Assembly (NCBI RefSeq): GCF_002802905.1
Contig: NZ_PEBK01000009.1
Span: forward strand, 1 to 64,000
Source of the DNA: Bifidobacterium simiarum
Lineage (GTDB): Bacteria > Actinomycetota > Actinomycetes > Actinomycetales > Bifidobacteriaceae
Reading direction: 5' to 3'
DNA length: 64,000 bases
Shown: in pieces, positions 35,554 through 44,325 of the stretch
Numbering within the stretch: the first letter of the stretch is position 1
Layout of the letters: each line of letters starts with the position of its first letter
Notes under the pieces: generated by a model
Databases searched by the model: none
The model's input: only the letters and a program-made list of their open reading frames with translations
What the model was told of the DNA's origin: nothing
Program-made: the position numbers and the translations under genes

Positions 35554-36510
35554 TCACCGGCGCAGGGTCGGCTCCAGCGCCACATGCAGAATATCGACCA
35601 GCAGGTTCATCATCACGATGAAGAATCCGCCGAGCAGCACCACGCCGATGATCACCGGACGGTCCTGCGTGTTGACCGACTTGACGGCCAGCGCGCCCAC
35701 GCCCTGCAGGCCGAACACCTGCTCGATGATGATCGATCCGGACAGCAGCGAACCGATGTCGGCGCCCAGCTGCGTGGTGAGCACGGTCAGCGTGGAGCGC
35801 AGTCCGTGCTTGTAGATCACCCGGTTTTCGGAGATGCCCTTGGCACGGGCGGTGCGGATGTAGTCCTCGCCGAGCACGTCGATCATCTCGGCGCGGGTAA
35901 GGCGCTGGTAGAGCGCGGCCATGAGCAGCGCCAGCGTAAGCCACGGCAGGGCCATATGCCACGCCCAGCCGATGAACCCGTCGCCCAGCTTCGTGTAGCC
36001 TCCGGGCGGGAACAGCGTGAAGCCGTTGCGCTTGGGCAGGTAGTAGAGCATGTACAGCAGGAACATGCCGAGCACGAACGAGGGGAAGCTGATGAACAGC
36101 TGGCTGAGGATCTGGGCCAGACGGTCCTTCCACGTTCCCGGATGGGTGGCGGAGACCACGCCCAGCGGCACGCCGATGAGCAGCCAGATGACCACGGCGC
36201 CGCCGACCAGCGAGAACGTGACCGGCAGACGGGAGACGATCAGGTCGGTGACCGGCGTCTGGTTGCGGTAGGAGATGCCGAAGTCGCCCTGGAACGCGTT
36301 GGTGATGAACGTGATGTACTGCTGCCACAGCGGCTTGTCGAGGCCAAGATTGCGCGTGACCTGATCGAGCACCTCCTGGCTGGCCTTCTCGCCGGCGATG
36401 AGGCGGGCGGGATTGCCGGGGGCGATGTAGAACAGGCCGAACACGAAAATGCTCAGCAGGAACAGAATGATGGCGGCGAAGAGCAGACGCCGCAAGACCT
36501 GCTTGATCAT
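35554..36510 (-). CDS. oppB: Oligopeptide ABC transporter permease (OppB/DppB type)
   Basis: 318 residues, six membrane segments. ATG 36510 with AGGAAGG upstream. BPD_transp_1 domain with the EAA-loop region RAEMIDVLGEDYIRTARAKG. Followed on the same strand by pepP and the iminopeptidase. Confidence 0.93.
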   Translation of the reverse strand: MIKQVLRRLLFAAIILFLLSIFVFGLFYIAPGNPARLIAGEKASQEVLDQVTRNLGLDKPLWQQYITFITNAFQGDFGISYRNQTPVTDLIVSRLPVTFSLVGGAVVIWLLIGVPLGVVSATHPGTWKDRLAQILSQLFISFPSFVLGMFLLYMLYYLPKRNGFTLFPPGGYTKLGDGFIGWAWHMALPWLTLALLMAALYQRLTRAEMIDVLGEDYIRTARAKGISENRVIYKHGLRSTLTVLTTQLGADIGSLLSGSIIIEQVFGLQGVGALAVKSVNTQDRPVIIGVVLLGGFFIVMMNLLVDILHVALEPTLRR

Positions 36511-36511
36511 G

Positions 36512-37720
36512 TCAGTGACCTTCCTTTCCCATGGGGACGGACCGTACCGCGGCAACGGAGTGTGCGGCCGAAACGGAATGTGCGGCGGCGACCGGCCGGG
36601 CACCGGCGACGGATCCGCTGGCCAGCGCGGACTGCGCCGCAACCGCGAGATCGTCCTTCGCCGCGCTCACCTGCGCCACCACCGGGGCGGCGCCGGCCAC
36701 CGCGGCCAGTCCCTTGCGCTTGCGGCGTTTCGCCAGCATGCGCCGGCCGGCCTTCGGGTCGAGCGCGTCGCGCAGACCGTCGCCGAGGATGTTGAACGAG
36801 AGGGTGGTCATCAGCAGGAACAGTCCGGGGAAGAACACCAGCCACGGCGCCACCATGTAGATCGAGTTGCCGGCCGCCTCGGACAGCATGCCGCCCCAGC
36901 TCGGCGTGGGCGGGACGATGCCCATGCCGAGGAACGAAAGCGACGCCTCGAACACGATGCAGCTGGGAATGCCCTGCGTGGTGTAGACGATGATCGTCTC
37001 GGTGAGGTTCGGCAGAATGTCCTTGACGATGATCGACGCGTCGGAGGCACCGAGGGACCGGGCCGCCTCCACGAACTCCTTCTTCTTGAGCACCTGCACC
37101 TGCGCGCGGATCACGCGCCCGGTGACGGCCCACGAGAAGAAGATCACCACGAACAGGCACATGCGGATGCTCGCACCGAACACGGAGACCAGGGCCAGCG
37201 CGCACAGCAGGAACGGGATCGTCATCACGAAGTCGGTGATGCGGGAGAGCACGTTGTCGACCCAGCCGCCGAAGTAGCCGGCCAGCACGCCGATGACGAC
37301 GGCGATCAGCGAGCCGCACATCGAGGCGACCACGCCGACCAGCAGGGAGACGCGGGCACCGTAGGCGATGCGCACAAGCTCGTCGCGGCCCAGCTGATCG
37401 GCACCGAACCAGAACTCATGGCCCGGTCCGGTGGGCAGGCCCGTGGCGGTCAGACCGGTTTCACGGTACTGCTGCGCCGGATCATGCCCGGTGACCATGG
37501 CCAGCACGGGGGCGAAGACGGCCAGCAGCACCAGAAAGACGATGAACCCCATGGCGATCATCGAGGCCTTGTCGTGCCTGAGGCGCCGCCAGGTGGCCTG
37601 ACCGGTGCTCAGCTGCTCGATCTTCCGGCCGCTCGTCGGCTTGTTGCTCGCGGCACCGACCGTGCCGAGACTGGTCTTGGCATCGGCCGACGTCGTGTTT
37701 CTTACGGTCGCCTCACTCAT
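36512..37720 (-). CDS. oppC: Oligopeptide ABC transporter permease (OppC/DppC type) with Ala-rich tail
   Basis: 402 residues; start ATG 37720 overlaps the ATPase stop (ATGA). Six membrane segments and the EAA loop EFVEAARSLGASDASI. Typical OppC proteins are about 290-310 residues; here a C-terminal tail of about 85 residues is rich in Ala, Ser and Val (repeated AAHSV/AAHSVSAAHS). The N-terminal 45 residues are also low complexity. Confidence 0.92.
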   Translation of the reverse strand: MSEATVRNTTSADAKTSLGTVGAASNKPTSGRKIEQLSTGQATWRRLRHDKASMIAMGFIVFLVLLAVFAPVLAMVTGHDPAQQYRETGLTATGLPTGPGHEFWFGADQLGRDELVRIAYGARVSLLVGVVASMCGSLIAVVIGVLAGYFGGWVDNVLSRITDFVMTIPFLLCALALVSVFGASIRMCLFVVIFFSWAVTGRVIRAQVQVLKKKEFVEAARSLGASDASIIVKDILPNLTETIIVYTTQGIPSCIVFEASLSFLGMGIVPPTPSWGGMLSEAAGNSIYMVAPWLVFFPGLFLLMTTLSFNILGDGLRDALDPKAGRRMLAKRRKRKGLAAVAGAAPVVAQVSAAKDDLAVAAQSALASGSVAGARPVAAAHSVSAAHSVAAVRSVPMGKEGH

Positions 37721-39624
37721 GCGGCCACCTCCTTCACCATCACGCGGGACGCCGTCGCCGGACTCTGCGGCGGAATCGCCCGCACCGACGCGGCCAGCAG
37801 CCGCTTCGTGAACGCGGCCTGCGGGTCGTCGTAGATGCGGTCGGTGTCGCCGCGTTCGACGATCCGCCCGTTCTCGATCACCACCACCCGGCTGCACACA
37901 TGCCTCACCACGGCCAGATCATGCGAAATGAACAGATACGTGTAGCCGAAGGCGTCCTGCAGGTCCTGAATGAGGTTGAGGATCTGTGCCTGAATCGACA
38001 CGTCGAGGGCGGAGACCGGCTCGTCGAAGATGATCAGCTCCGGGTCGAGTGCGAGCGCCCGGGCGATGCCGATGCGCTGACGCTGGCCGCCGGAGAATTC
38101 GCCGGGATACCGGTTGTAGTGCTCGGGGTTGAGGCCGACGAGCTCCATGAGCTCCTGCACCCGCTTCTTCAGGCGCTCGCCGGACCAGTGGTGCTGGATG
38201 CGCAGCGGCTCGCCGATGATCGAGCCGACGCGACGGCGGGGGTTGAGCGACCCATACGGGTCCTGGAACACCAGCTGCACATGCCGGCGCTGCTCGCGCC
38301 ACTCCGCCTTGGTGACGGTGGCGTTGTCCTTGCCCAGCAGCGTGACCTTGCCGCTGGTGGCCGGCAGAAGTCCGGCGATCACGCGGGCGAGCGTGGTCTT
38401 GCCGCAGCCGGATTCGCCGACCAGTCCGATCGAGTCGCCGCGGTTGACGGTCAGGTCGATGCCCTTGAGCACTTCGACCGCGTTGCGGGTGCCGGCGCCG
38501 TAGGTCAGGTGCAGATCGTTGACGACGGCGATCGGCGCGTTCCTGTCGACCGGCCATTCCTCGGTCGCGCCGGACCGGGATGCCTGTGCGGCGGCTTCCT
38601 CAGCACGGTCCCGGGCGCGCTGCAGCACGAATTCATCGATCTCCGGCTTGGCCTCGGCCGGCGTCGGATCGGTTTTCATCCAGCAGCTCACCGTCACGCC
38701 GTCGCTGAGGGTCACGCGCGGCGGAGCCTCGCGGAAGCACCGGTCGGTGGCGTCCGGACATCGGGGCGCGAACACGCATCCGGTCGGCACGTCGAGCAGG
38801 CTGGGCATACGGCCCTCGATCGGGGTGAGGCGCTTGCGGTCGCCCTCGGCGTCCGGCGAGGAATGCAGCAGGCCGAGCGTGTACGGATGGGCAGGCCGGG
38901 AGAACAGTGCCTCGACCGGACCGGTTTCCAGCTGGTGGCCGGCGTACATCACCATCGCCCGGTCGGCGAACGAGCCGAGCAGGGTCAGATCGTGGGAGAT
39001 CATGATCACGGTGGTGCCAAGCCGGTCGGACATGTCACGCAGCACGTCGAGCACCTGCTTCTGGATCGTCACGTCCAGCGCCGTGGTCGGCTCGTCGGCG
39101 ATGATCATCTCCGGACGCAGCACCAGCGCCATGGCGATCATCACGCGCTGCCGCATGCCGCCGGAAAACTGGTGGGGATAGTCGCCGAACCGCTGGTCGG
39201 CGTTCTTGATGCCGACCATCTCGAGCATTTCGATCGCCCGCCTGCGGGCCTCCTCGCGCGAGGTATGCGGCTCGTGGGTGCGGATCACCTCCACGATCTG
39301 CGAGCCGATCGTGAAGTACGGGTGGAGGCTGGAAAGCGGATCCTGGAAGATCATGCCGATCTTGTTGCCGCGCATCGAACGCAGCTGCTTCGGCGTGGCG
39401 GTGAGCAGATCCATGCCGTCGAACACCGCCGTGCCGCTCACCTCGGCGCCGGGCATGAGCCCGGTGATCGCCTGGGTGAGCACGCTTTTGCCGGAACCGG
39501 ATTCGCCGACGATGCCGAACACCTCGCCCTTATCGACTTCGAATGATACGTGCTGCACCGCGTGGACCACACCGTCCTCCGTGGGCAGGTTCACGCATAC
39601 GTCGTGTACCTGAAGAATGGACAT
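37717..39624 (-). CDS. oppDF: Fused oligopeptide ABC transporter ATPase (DppD-DppF)
   Basis: 635 residues from ATG 39624 (AAGGAG upstream). Two ATPase modules in one chain. First: Walker A GESGSGKS, signature FSGGMRQR, DEPTTALD. The DppD-type Cys region CVFAPRCPDATDRC follows. Second: GESGCGKT, FSGGQRQR, DEPVSALD. Links to the SBP upstream across a terminator-like hairpin. Confidence 0.94.
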   Translation of the reverse strand: MSILQVHDVCVNLPTEDGVVHAVQHVSFEVDKGEVFGIVGESGSGKSVLTQAITGLMPGAEVSGTAVFDGMDLLTATPKQLRSMRGNKIGMIFQDPLSSLHPYFTIGSQIVEVIRTHEPHTSREEARRRAIEMLEMVGIKNADQRFGDYPHQFSGGMRQRVMIAMALVLRPEMIIADEPTTALDVTIQKQVLDVLRDMSDRLGTTVIMISHDLTLLGSFADRAMVMYAGHQLETGPVEALFSRPAHPYTLGLLHSSPDAEGDRKRLTPIEGRMPSLLDVPTGCVFAPRCPDATDRCFREAPPRVTLSDGVTVSCWMKTDPTPAEAKPEIDEFVLQRARDRAEEAAAQASRSGATEEWPVDRNAPIAVVNDLHLTYGAGTRNAVEVLKGIDLTVNRGDSIGLVGESGCGKTTLARVIAGLLPATSGKVTLLGKDNATVTKAEWREQRRHVQLVFQDPYGSLNPRRRVGSIIGEPLRIQHHWSGERLKKRVQELMELVGLNPEHYNRYPGEFSGGQRQRIGIARALALDPELIIFDEPVSALDVSIQAQILNLIQDLQDAFGYTYLFISHDLAVVRHVCSRVVVIENGRIVERGDTDRIYDDPQAAFTKRLLAASVRAIPPQSPATASRVMVKEVAA

Positions 39625-39732
39625 CCATGACTCCTTCGTTTTCCGACGGGAGCGCTCACATCGAGGCCGCGCCGGCACCATGGGAATGAACAGGAAAAGA
39701 ATGGGGAAAACAAGAATCAATCAGGGGATGAA

Positions 39733-39779
39733 AACCGGCCCCCGCCGATCACACGATCATCCGATCGCGGGCGGGGGCC
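39733..39779 (-). terminator. Attenuator-like hairpin between SBP and ATPase genes
   Basis: 10-bp arms GGCCCCCGCC (39737-39746) and its complement (39770-39779), with TTTT on the minus strand after it. Commonly gives more SBP than ATPase/permease. Confidence 0.7.
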
Positions 39780-39786
39780 GAAACCG

Positions 39787-41547
39787 CTACCGTTCGACCG
39801 AGACGTTGGTCCAGTCGTAGCCGGCGGCGAGCGCGAAGATGGAGGCGTTCTTGATCGCGCTGCTGTGGATCAGCGTCGCCTTCACCGAGTACAGCGGCAG
39901 GACCGGCGGATCGTTCATCACAGCGTCGTTGACCTCGCCCCACAGCTTCTCCGCGTCGGAGGTGCTGGAGCTGGCGAGCGCCTGCTTGGCGAGCGAGCTG
40001 GCCTTGTCGTTGTTGTAGTTGTCGTAGTTGTACACCTGCGCGGTGCCGGTGTAGGTGAACTGGGGCTGGAAGACGGAGCGGGCCGCGCCGCCGACCCAGT
40101 CGGGGTTCCAGCCGCACAGGGCGATGTCCCACTTGCCGTTCTTGGTGTTGTCGGGCGTGGTCATGAAGCTGGCGTAGAAGTCGGAGGCGGGCACGGGCAC
40201 GAGTTCCACGTCGACGCCGGCCTTCTTCATGTCCTGCTGGATGATCTGCGCGATCGAGGGCTCGGTGGCGTTGTCGGAACGGTAGGCGAGCTTGAGCTTC
40301 AGGTTGCTCACGCCGGCCTTGGCGAGCAGTTCCTTGGTCTTGGCCGGGTCGCCCTTGTTGCCGTCGGTCTTGTACGGGTCGTTCTTCTCGTCGAAGCCGA
40401 CGACGCCGCGGCCGAAGATGCCGATGGCCGGTTCGGCGAGTTCGCTGCCGCCGAGCTTCTGCACGAACGCGGCCTTGTCCACCGCGTACTGGAGGGCCTT
40501 GCGCACGTCGGTCTTCTTCAGTGCGCCGCCGTTGTTGTTCGACAGTGTGTTGAACCACAGGAAGTTCGAGCCGCCCTGGGAGAACGTGCTCATGTTGTCG
40601 CCGTTGGTGGCCTGGAGGGTGCCCCACTGCGCGGCGGGCACGTTCATGGCCCACAGGCCGTCGGCGTCGCCGTTGGAGACCTGCTGGATGGCGTTGTCTG
40701 CGCTGACGCCGAACGTGAATTCGATGCGGTCGGCGTTCGCGGCGCGCAGCGGATCGGAGGCCTTCTTCCAGTTGGGGTTGCGCTTGAGGTACAGGTGGCT
40801 GTCGGCCTTGTACTCGTCAACGGTGTACGGGCCGGAGGAGATGTAGTGCGAACGGTAGTCGGGGCTGTCGGGCTCGTAGTCGAGCGATTCCTTGGCCACC
40901 GGGGAGACGTTGTCGAGCGAGACCATGTAAATGAAGTCGGAGGCCTTCTCCTTGAGCTTGAACACGATGGTCTGGTCGTCGGGGGTGGTGATGCCGGAGA
41001 CGTTGTCGTTGAGGATGTGCTGCTTGACATTCGCGGCGGTGGGGTTCTTGGTGTCGTAGGCGGCGCAGTACTGTTCCATGCCGTCGATCACGTTGAAGTA
41101 GGAGGCCGCGGCGGAGGGCAGCAGCGGATTGCAGACCTTCTTGAAGCCGTTGGCCACGTCCTCGGAGGTGATGGCCCGGGCGGGGTCGGTGCTCCACATG
41201 GCGTCCTTGCGCAGCTTGAACGTGTAGGTCAGGCCGTCGGAGGAGACCTCGGGCATGGATTCGGCCAGATCGGGCTGGGCCTCGACCTGCTCCTTGGCGT
41301 CGTTGCTGGCCTTGTAGCTGATGAGCTGGCGGCTGATGGCACGCTGGAACGTGTAGGTGCTCACCAGCGAGCTGCCGGTCGGGTCAAGATGGTCGATGTC
41401 GTCGGTGCCCACCAGCTTGATGGTGCCGCCGGTCTTGGCCTCGCCGGACGAGGAGTCGGAGGACGAACCGCCTCCGCAACCGCTGAGTACCATCGCTGCG
41501 ACGGCCATGATGGCCGCCGCGCCCGCTGCCTTGCTTCTTCTGTTCAT
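39787..41547 (-). CDS. oppA: Oligopeptide-binding lipoprotein (SBP family 5)
   Basis: 586 residues. Lipobox LSGC near residue 24, then a Gly/Ser linker. DppA/OppA-type sequence: ESMPEVSSDGLTYTFKLRKDA, ITSEDVANGFKK, DVRKALQYAVDKAAFV. Most Opp family SBPs bind 2-10-residue peptides; the preference is not readable. First gene of the opp operon. Confidence 0.93.
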   Translation of the reverse strand: MNRRSKAAGAAAIMAVAAMVLSGCGGGSSSDSSSGEAKTGGTIKLVGTDDIDHLDPTGSSLVSTYTFQRAISRQLISYKASNDAKEQVEAQPDLAESMPEVSSDGLTYTFKLRKDAMWSTDPARAITSEDVANGFKKVCNPLLPSAAASYFNVIDGMEQYCAAYDTKNPTAANVKQHILNDNVSGITTPDDQTIVFKLKEKASDFIYMVSLDNVSPVAKESLDYEPDSPDYRSHYISSGPYTVDEYKADSHLYLKRNPNWKKASDPLRAANADRIEFTFGVSADNAIQQVSNGDADGLWAMNVPAAQWGTLQATNGDNMSTFSQGGSNFLWFNTLSNNNGGALKKTDVRKALQYAVDKAAFVQKLGGSELAEPAIGIFGRGVVGFDEKNDPYKTDGNKGDPAKTKELLAKAGVSNLKLKLAYRSDNATEPSIAQIIQQDMKKAGVDVELVPVPASDFYASFMTTPDNTKNGKWDIALCGWNPDWVGGAARSVFQPQFTYTGTAQVYNYDNYNNDKASSLAKQALASSSTSDAEKLWGEVNDAVMNDPPVLPLYSVKATLIHSSAIKNASIFALAAGYDWTNVSVER

Positions 41548-41872
41548 TTATGGTTCCTCTTTCTTACGGCCGTTGTGGTCCGGCCTGAGATGTGGGATTG
41601 GAAAAGGGGAGAATCAGGGCGGAGACGCCGGCGTTCCGTGTGGGGTGGGACGACGGCGAACCGTGGAACCGGTTCTTCGTGGTGAAGTGATGTCTTTTAT
41701 GTAAGGCGACGAATTCGCACAACACTTTGCACCGATGTAACGCCGAAGTGAACTGGGGTTCGGAATCCGTTCCCACCGTTACGCCCAGATCACCATGCCG
41801 AAACATGGCCCTCCGTAGGCTTGGCCACAACTGCGCATCGCTTCGACATCGCTTCGACAAGGGGGCGGAAGC
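41548..41872. other. Promoter region of oppA and alpha-galactosidase genes
   Basis: 325 bases between divergent genes. No gene; only candidate ribosome-binding sites next to each start were recognised. Confidence 0.45.
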
Positions 41873-44179
41873 ATGATCATCATCGATAATCTCGGCCGAC
41901 GGCAGTTCCACCTGAGCAATGGGCGGATCAGCCATATCATGCGCGTACTGGAGAACGGCGACCTCAACACCCTGTACTTCGGCTCGGCCCTGCGCTGTTC
42001 CGGCGACATGGCCGATCTGCAGGACATCGCCTGCCGCGACGTCATGCAGGCGGCCGAACGGTACGGCGGACTGTCCAAGGAGCTGGTCCGGCGCGAATAC
42101 CCGCAGGCCGGCTCGTCCGATCTCAGGCCCTGCGCCCTGAGCGTGCGGGACGCCACCGGCTCGCACGCGGTGAACCTGACGTACCGCGGTCATCGGGTGA
42201 TCCAGGGCAAACCCGAACTGGAGGGACTGCCCTCCTCGTACGTCACGCACCCCGAGGACGGCAAGACCCTGCTGATCGACATGGCTGACCCGCGGTTCGG
42301 ACTGTCGGTCACCCTCTCGTACACGCTGTTCGACGATCTGCCGGCGATCGTCCGCAGTGCGCGGATCGTCAACGTCGGCCATCGCCCGCTGACCGTGGAG
42401 GCCGCGTACAGCGCGAACCTCGATCTGCCCGACGCCGACTGGGATCTCATCACCCTCACCGGAGCGTGGGGCCGCGAATGCTCGATCCAGCGTATGCCGC
42501 TGCGCATCGGATCGCAGGGCGTCTCCTCGCTCAGGGGCCACAGCAGCCAGCACGCCAGCCCGTATCTCGCGCTCGCCAGACGGTCCGCCGACGAGATGCA
42601 GGGCGAGGCGATCGGAGTGGCCCTACTCTACAGCGGCAATTTCGACGCCGACGTGCATGTGGATTCCTACGGTACGGCGAGACTGCGCATCGGCATCAAT
42701 CCGGCATTGTTCTCATGGCGACTGGAGCCCGGCGAGGACTTCGTCACCCCCGAGGCGGTGATCGCCCATACCGAGCATGGACTCAACGGGCTGAGCCAGA
42801 CCTTCCACGTCTTCGCCCGCGATCATGTGATGCGCGGCCCGTGGAAGGATCGTCGCCGGCCGATCGTGCTGAACACCTGGGAGGCGGTGCACATGGCCAT
42901 GGATCTCGGCTCGCTGACCGACATGGCCCGTTCCGCCGCCGATCTGGGCGTCGAGATGCTGGTGGTGGATGACGGATGGTTCGGGCATCGCGACCGGGCG
43001 GACTCCTCGCTGGGCGACTGGACGCCGGATCCGCGGAAGTTCCCGGACGGACTGCGGCCGCTGGCCGACGCCGTGCATGGTCTGGGACTGAAGCTGGGCC
43101 TGTGGTTCGAACCGGAGATGATCAGTGAGGACAGTGAGCTGTACCGCGCCCACCACGACTGGGTGCTGGCCGATCCGCGGATCCCGCTGCGTGATCTGAG
43201 CGTGCAGCGACGGCAGTTCGTGCTCGACATGACCCGGCCCGAGGTGGTCGATTACCTGTATTCGGCCATGACCGCGGTGATCGGCGGGGCGGGTATCGAC
43301 TATGTGAAATGGGATATGAACCGTTCGCTCGCCGAGGTCTATTCCACCGCGTGGCCGCCCGAACGGCAGGGTGAGGTCTACCACCGGTACGTGCTGGGCT
43401 ATTACGATCTGTTGCGGCGTCTGACCACGCGATTCCCCGATCTGCTTATCGAATCGTGCGCCAGCGGTGGCGCCCGCGTGGACTTCGGCACGCTGGCCTA
43501 TGCACCGCAGGCGTGGATCTCCGACGACACCGACGCCGTGGAGCGGGTGAGGATCCAATACGGCACGTCGATGGTCCAGCCTCCCGACGCCATGTCGAAT
43601 CACGTCTCCGCCGTGCCGAACGAACAGACCGGCCGGACGACGTCGTTCGGCACCCGGGCCGCCGTGGCGATGTTCGGCACGTTCGGCTACGAACTCGACC
43701 CGCGGAGCCTGACCGACACCGAGCGCGAGGCGGTCCGTCGGCAGATCGGATTCGTACGATCCCTCGACGATCTCATGGTCCGCGGTACGTTCTGGCGACT
43801 GATCAGCCCGTTCGATGCCCGGTCCGGGTTTGGCGACGCTGGGTTTGGCGGCGGGTCCGGCACCGACCTCGCCGATGCCGCGTGGATGGTCGTCTCCCCC
43901 GACCGCCGGACCGCGCTCGTCGGCTGGTATCGGGCGCTGACCGGTGTGAATCTGCCGGTCCGGCATCTACGGCTCGCCGGACTGGACGATGCGTTGCGCT
44001 ACGCGGTCACCGAAATCGATCTCGACGGGCCGGTCATGCGTACCGCACACCGGCCGCGGTACGGTGACGAACTGCGGCTGGCCGGACTGACGCTCACCGA
44101 CCGCGCCACCGTCACCTGGGGTTCCCCGCCCCTCGGGGACGGCACGTCGCGGCTGTTCCTGCTCAAGGCCGCGTCATAA
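41873..44179 (+). CDS. Alpha-galactosidase (GH36)
   Basis: 768 residues. Hydrolyses terminal alpha-galactose from raffinose-type sugars or galactomannan. Catalytic D481 (KWDMNRS, nucleophile) and D551 (WISDDTDA, acid/base) are 70 residues apart, as in known GH36 enzymes. The Gly-rich CASGGARVDFG is in the correct position. The N-terminal beta-sandwich covers about 1-310. No signal peptide, so cytoplasmic. Followed by a GH127 gene 146 bases downstream. Confidence 0.96.
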   Translation: MIIIDNLGRRQFHLSNGRISHIMRVLENGDLNTLYFGSALRCSGDMADLQDIACRDVMQAAERYGGLSKELVRREYPQAGSSDLRPCALSVRDATGSHAVNLTYRGHRVIQGKPELEGLPSSYVTHPEDGKTLLIDMADPRFGLSVTLSYTLFDDLPAIVRSARIVNVGHRPLTVEAAYSANLDLPDADWDLITLTGAWGRECSIQRMPLRIGSQGVSSLRGHSSQHASPYLALARRSADEMQGEAIGVALLYSGNFDADVHVDSYGTARLRIGINPALFSWRLEPGEDFVTPEAVIAHTEHGLNGLSQTFHVFARDHVMRGPWKDRRRPIVLNTWEAVHMAMDLGSLTDMARSAADLGVEMLVVDDGWFGHRDRADSSLGDWTPDPRKFPDGLRPLADAVHGLGLKLGLWFEPEMISEDSELYRAHHDWVLADPRIPLRDLSVQRRQFVLDMTRPEVVDYLYSAMTAVIGGAGIDYVKWDMNRSLAEVYSTAWPPERQGEVYHRYVLGYYDLLRRLTTRFPDLLIESCASGGARVDFGTLAYAPQAWISDDTDAVERVRIQYGTSMVQPPDAMSNHVSAVPNEQTGRTTSFGTRAAVAMFGTFGYELDPRSLTDTEREAVRRQIGFVRSLDDLMVRGTFWRLISPFDARSGFGDAGFGGGSGTDLADAAWMVVSPDRRTALVGWYRALTGVNLPVRHLRLAGLDDALRYAVTEIDLDGPVMRTAHRPRYGDELRLAGLTLTDRATVTWGSPPLGDGTSRLFLLKAAS

Positions 44180-44325
44180 GCAATATCGGCGACCCGAATC
44201 GGAGTCCCGGCGCCGGTCACCGTGCCGACCGGTACCACCGTGCCGATCCTGGTCACCGTTCCGAATCCGCCTGCCCTGAATCCATCTGCCCTAAGTCCAT
44301 GCCCTAAGTCCGAAAGAAGCCATCC

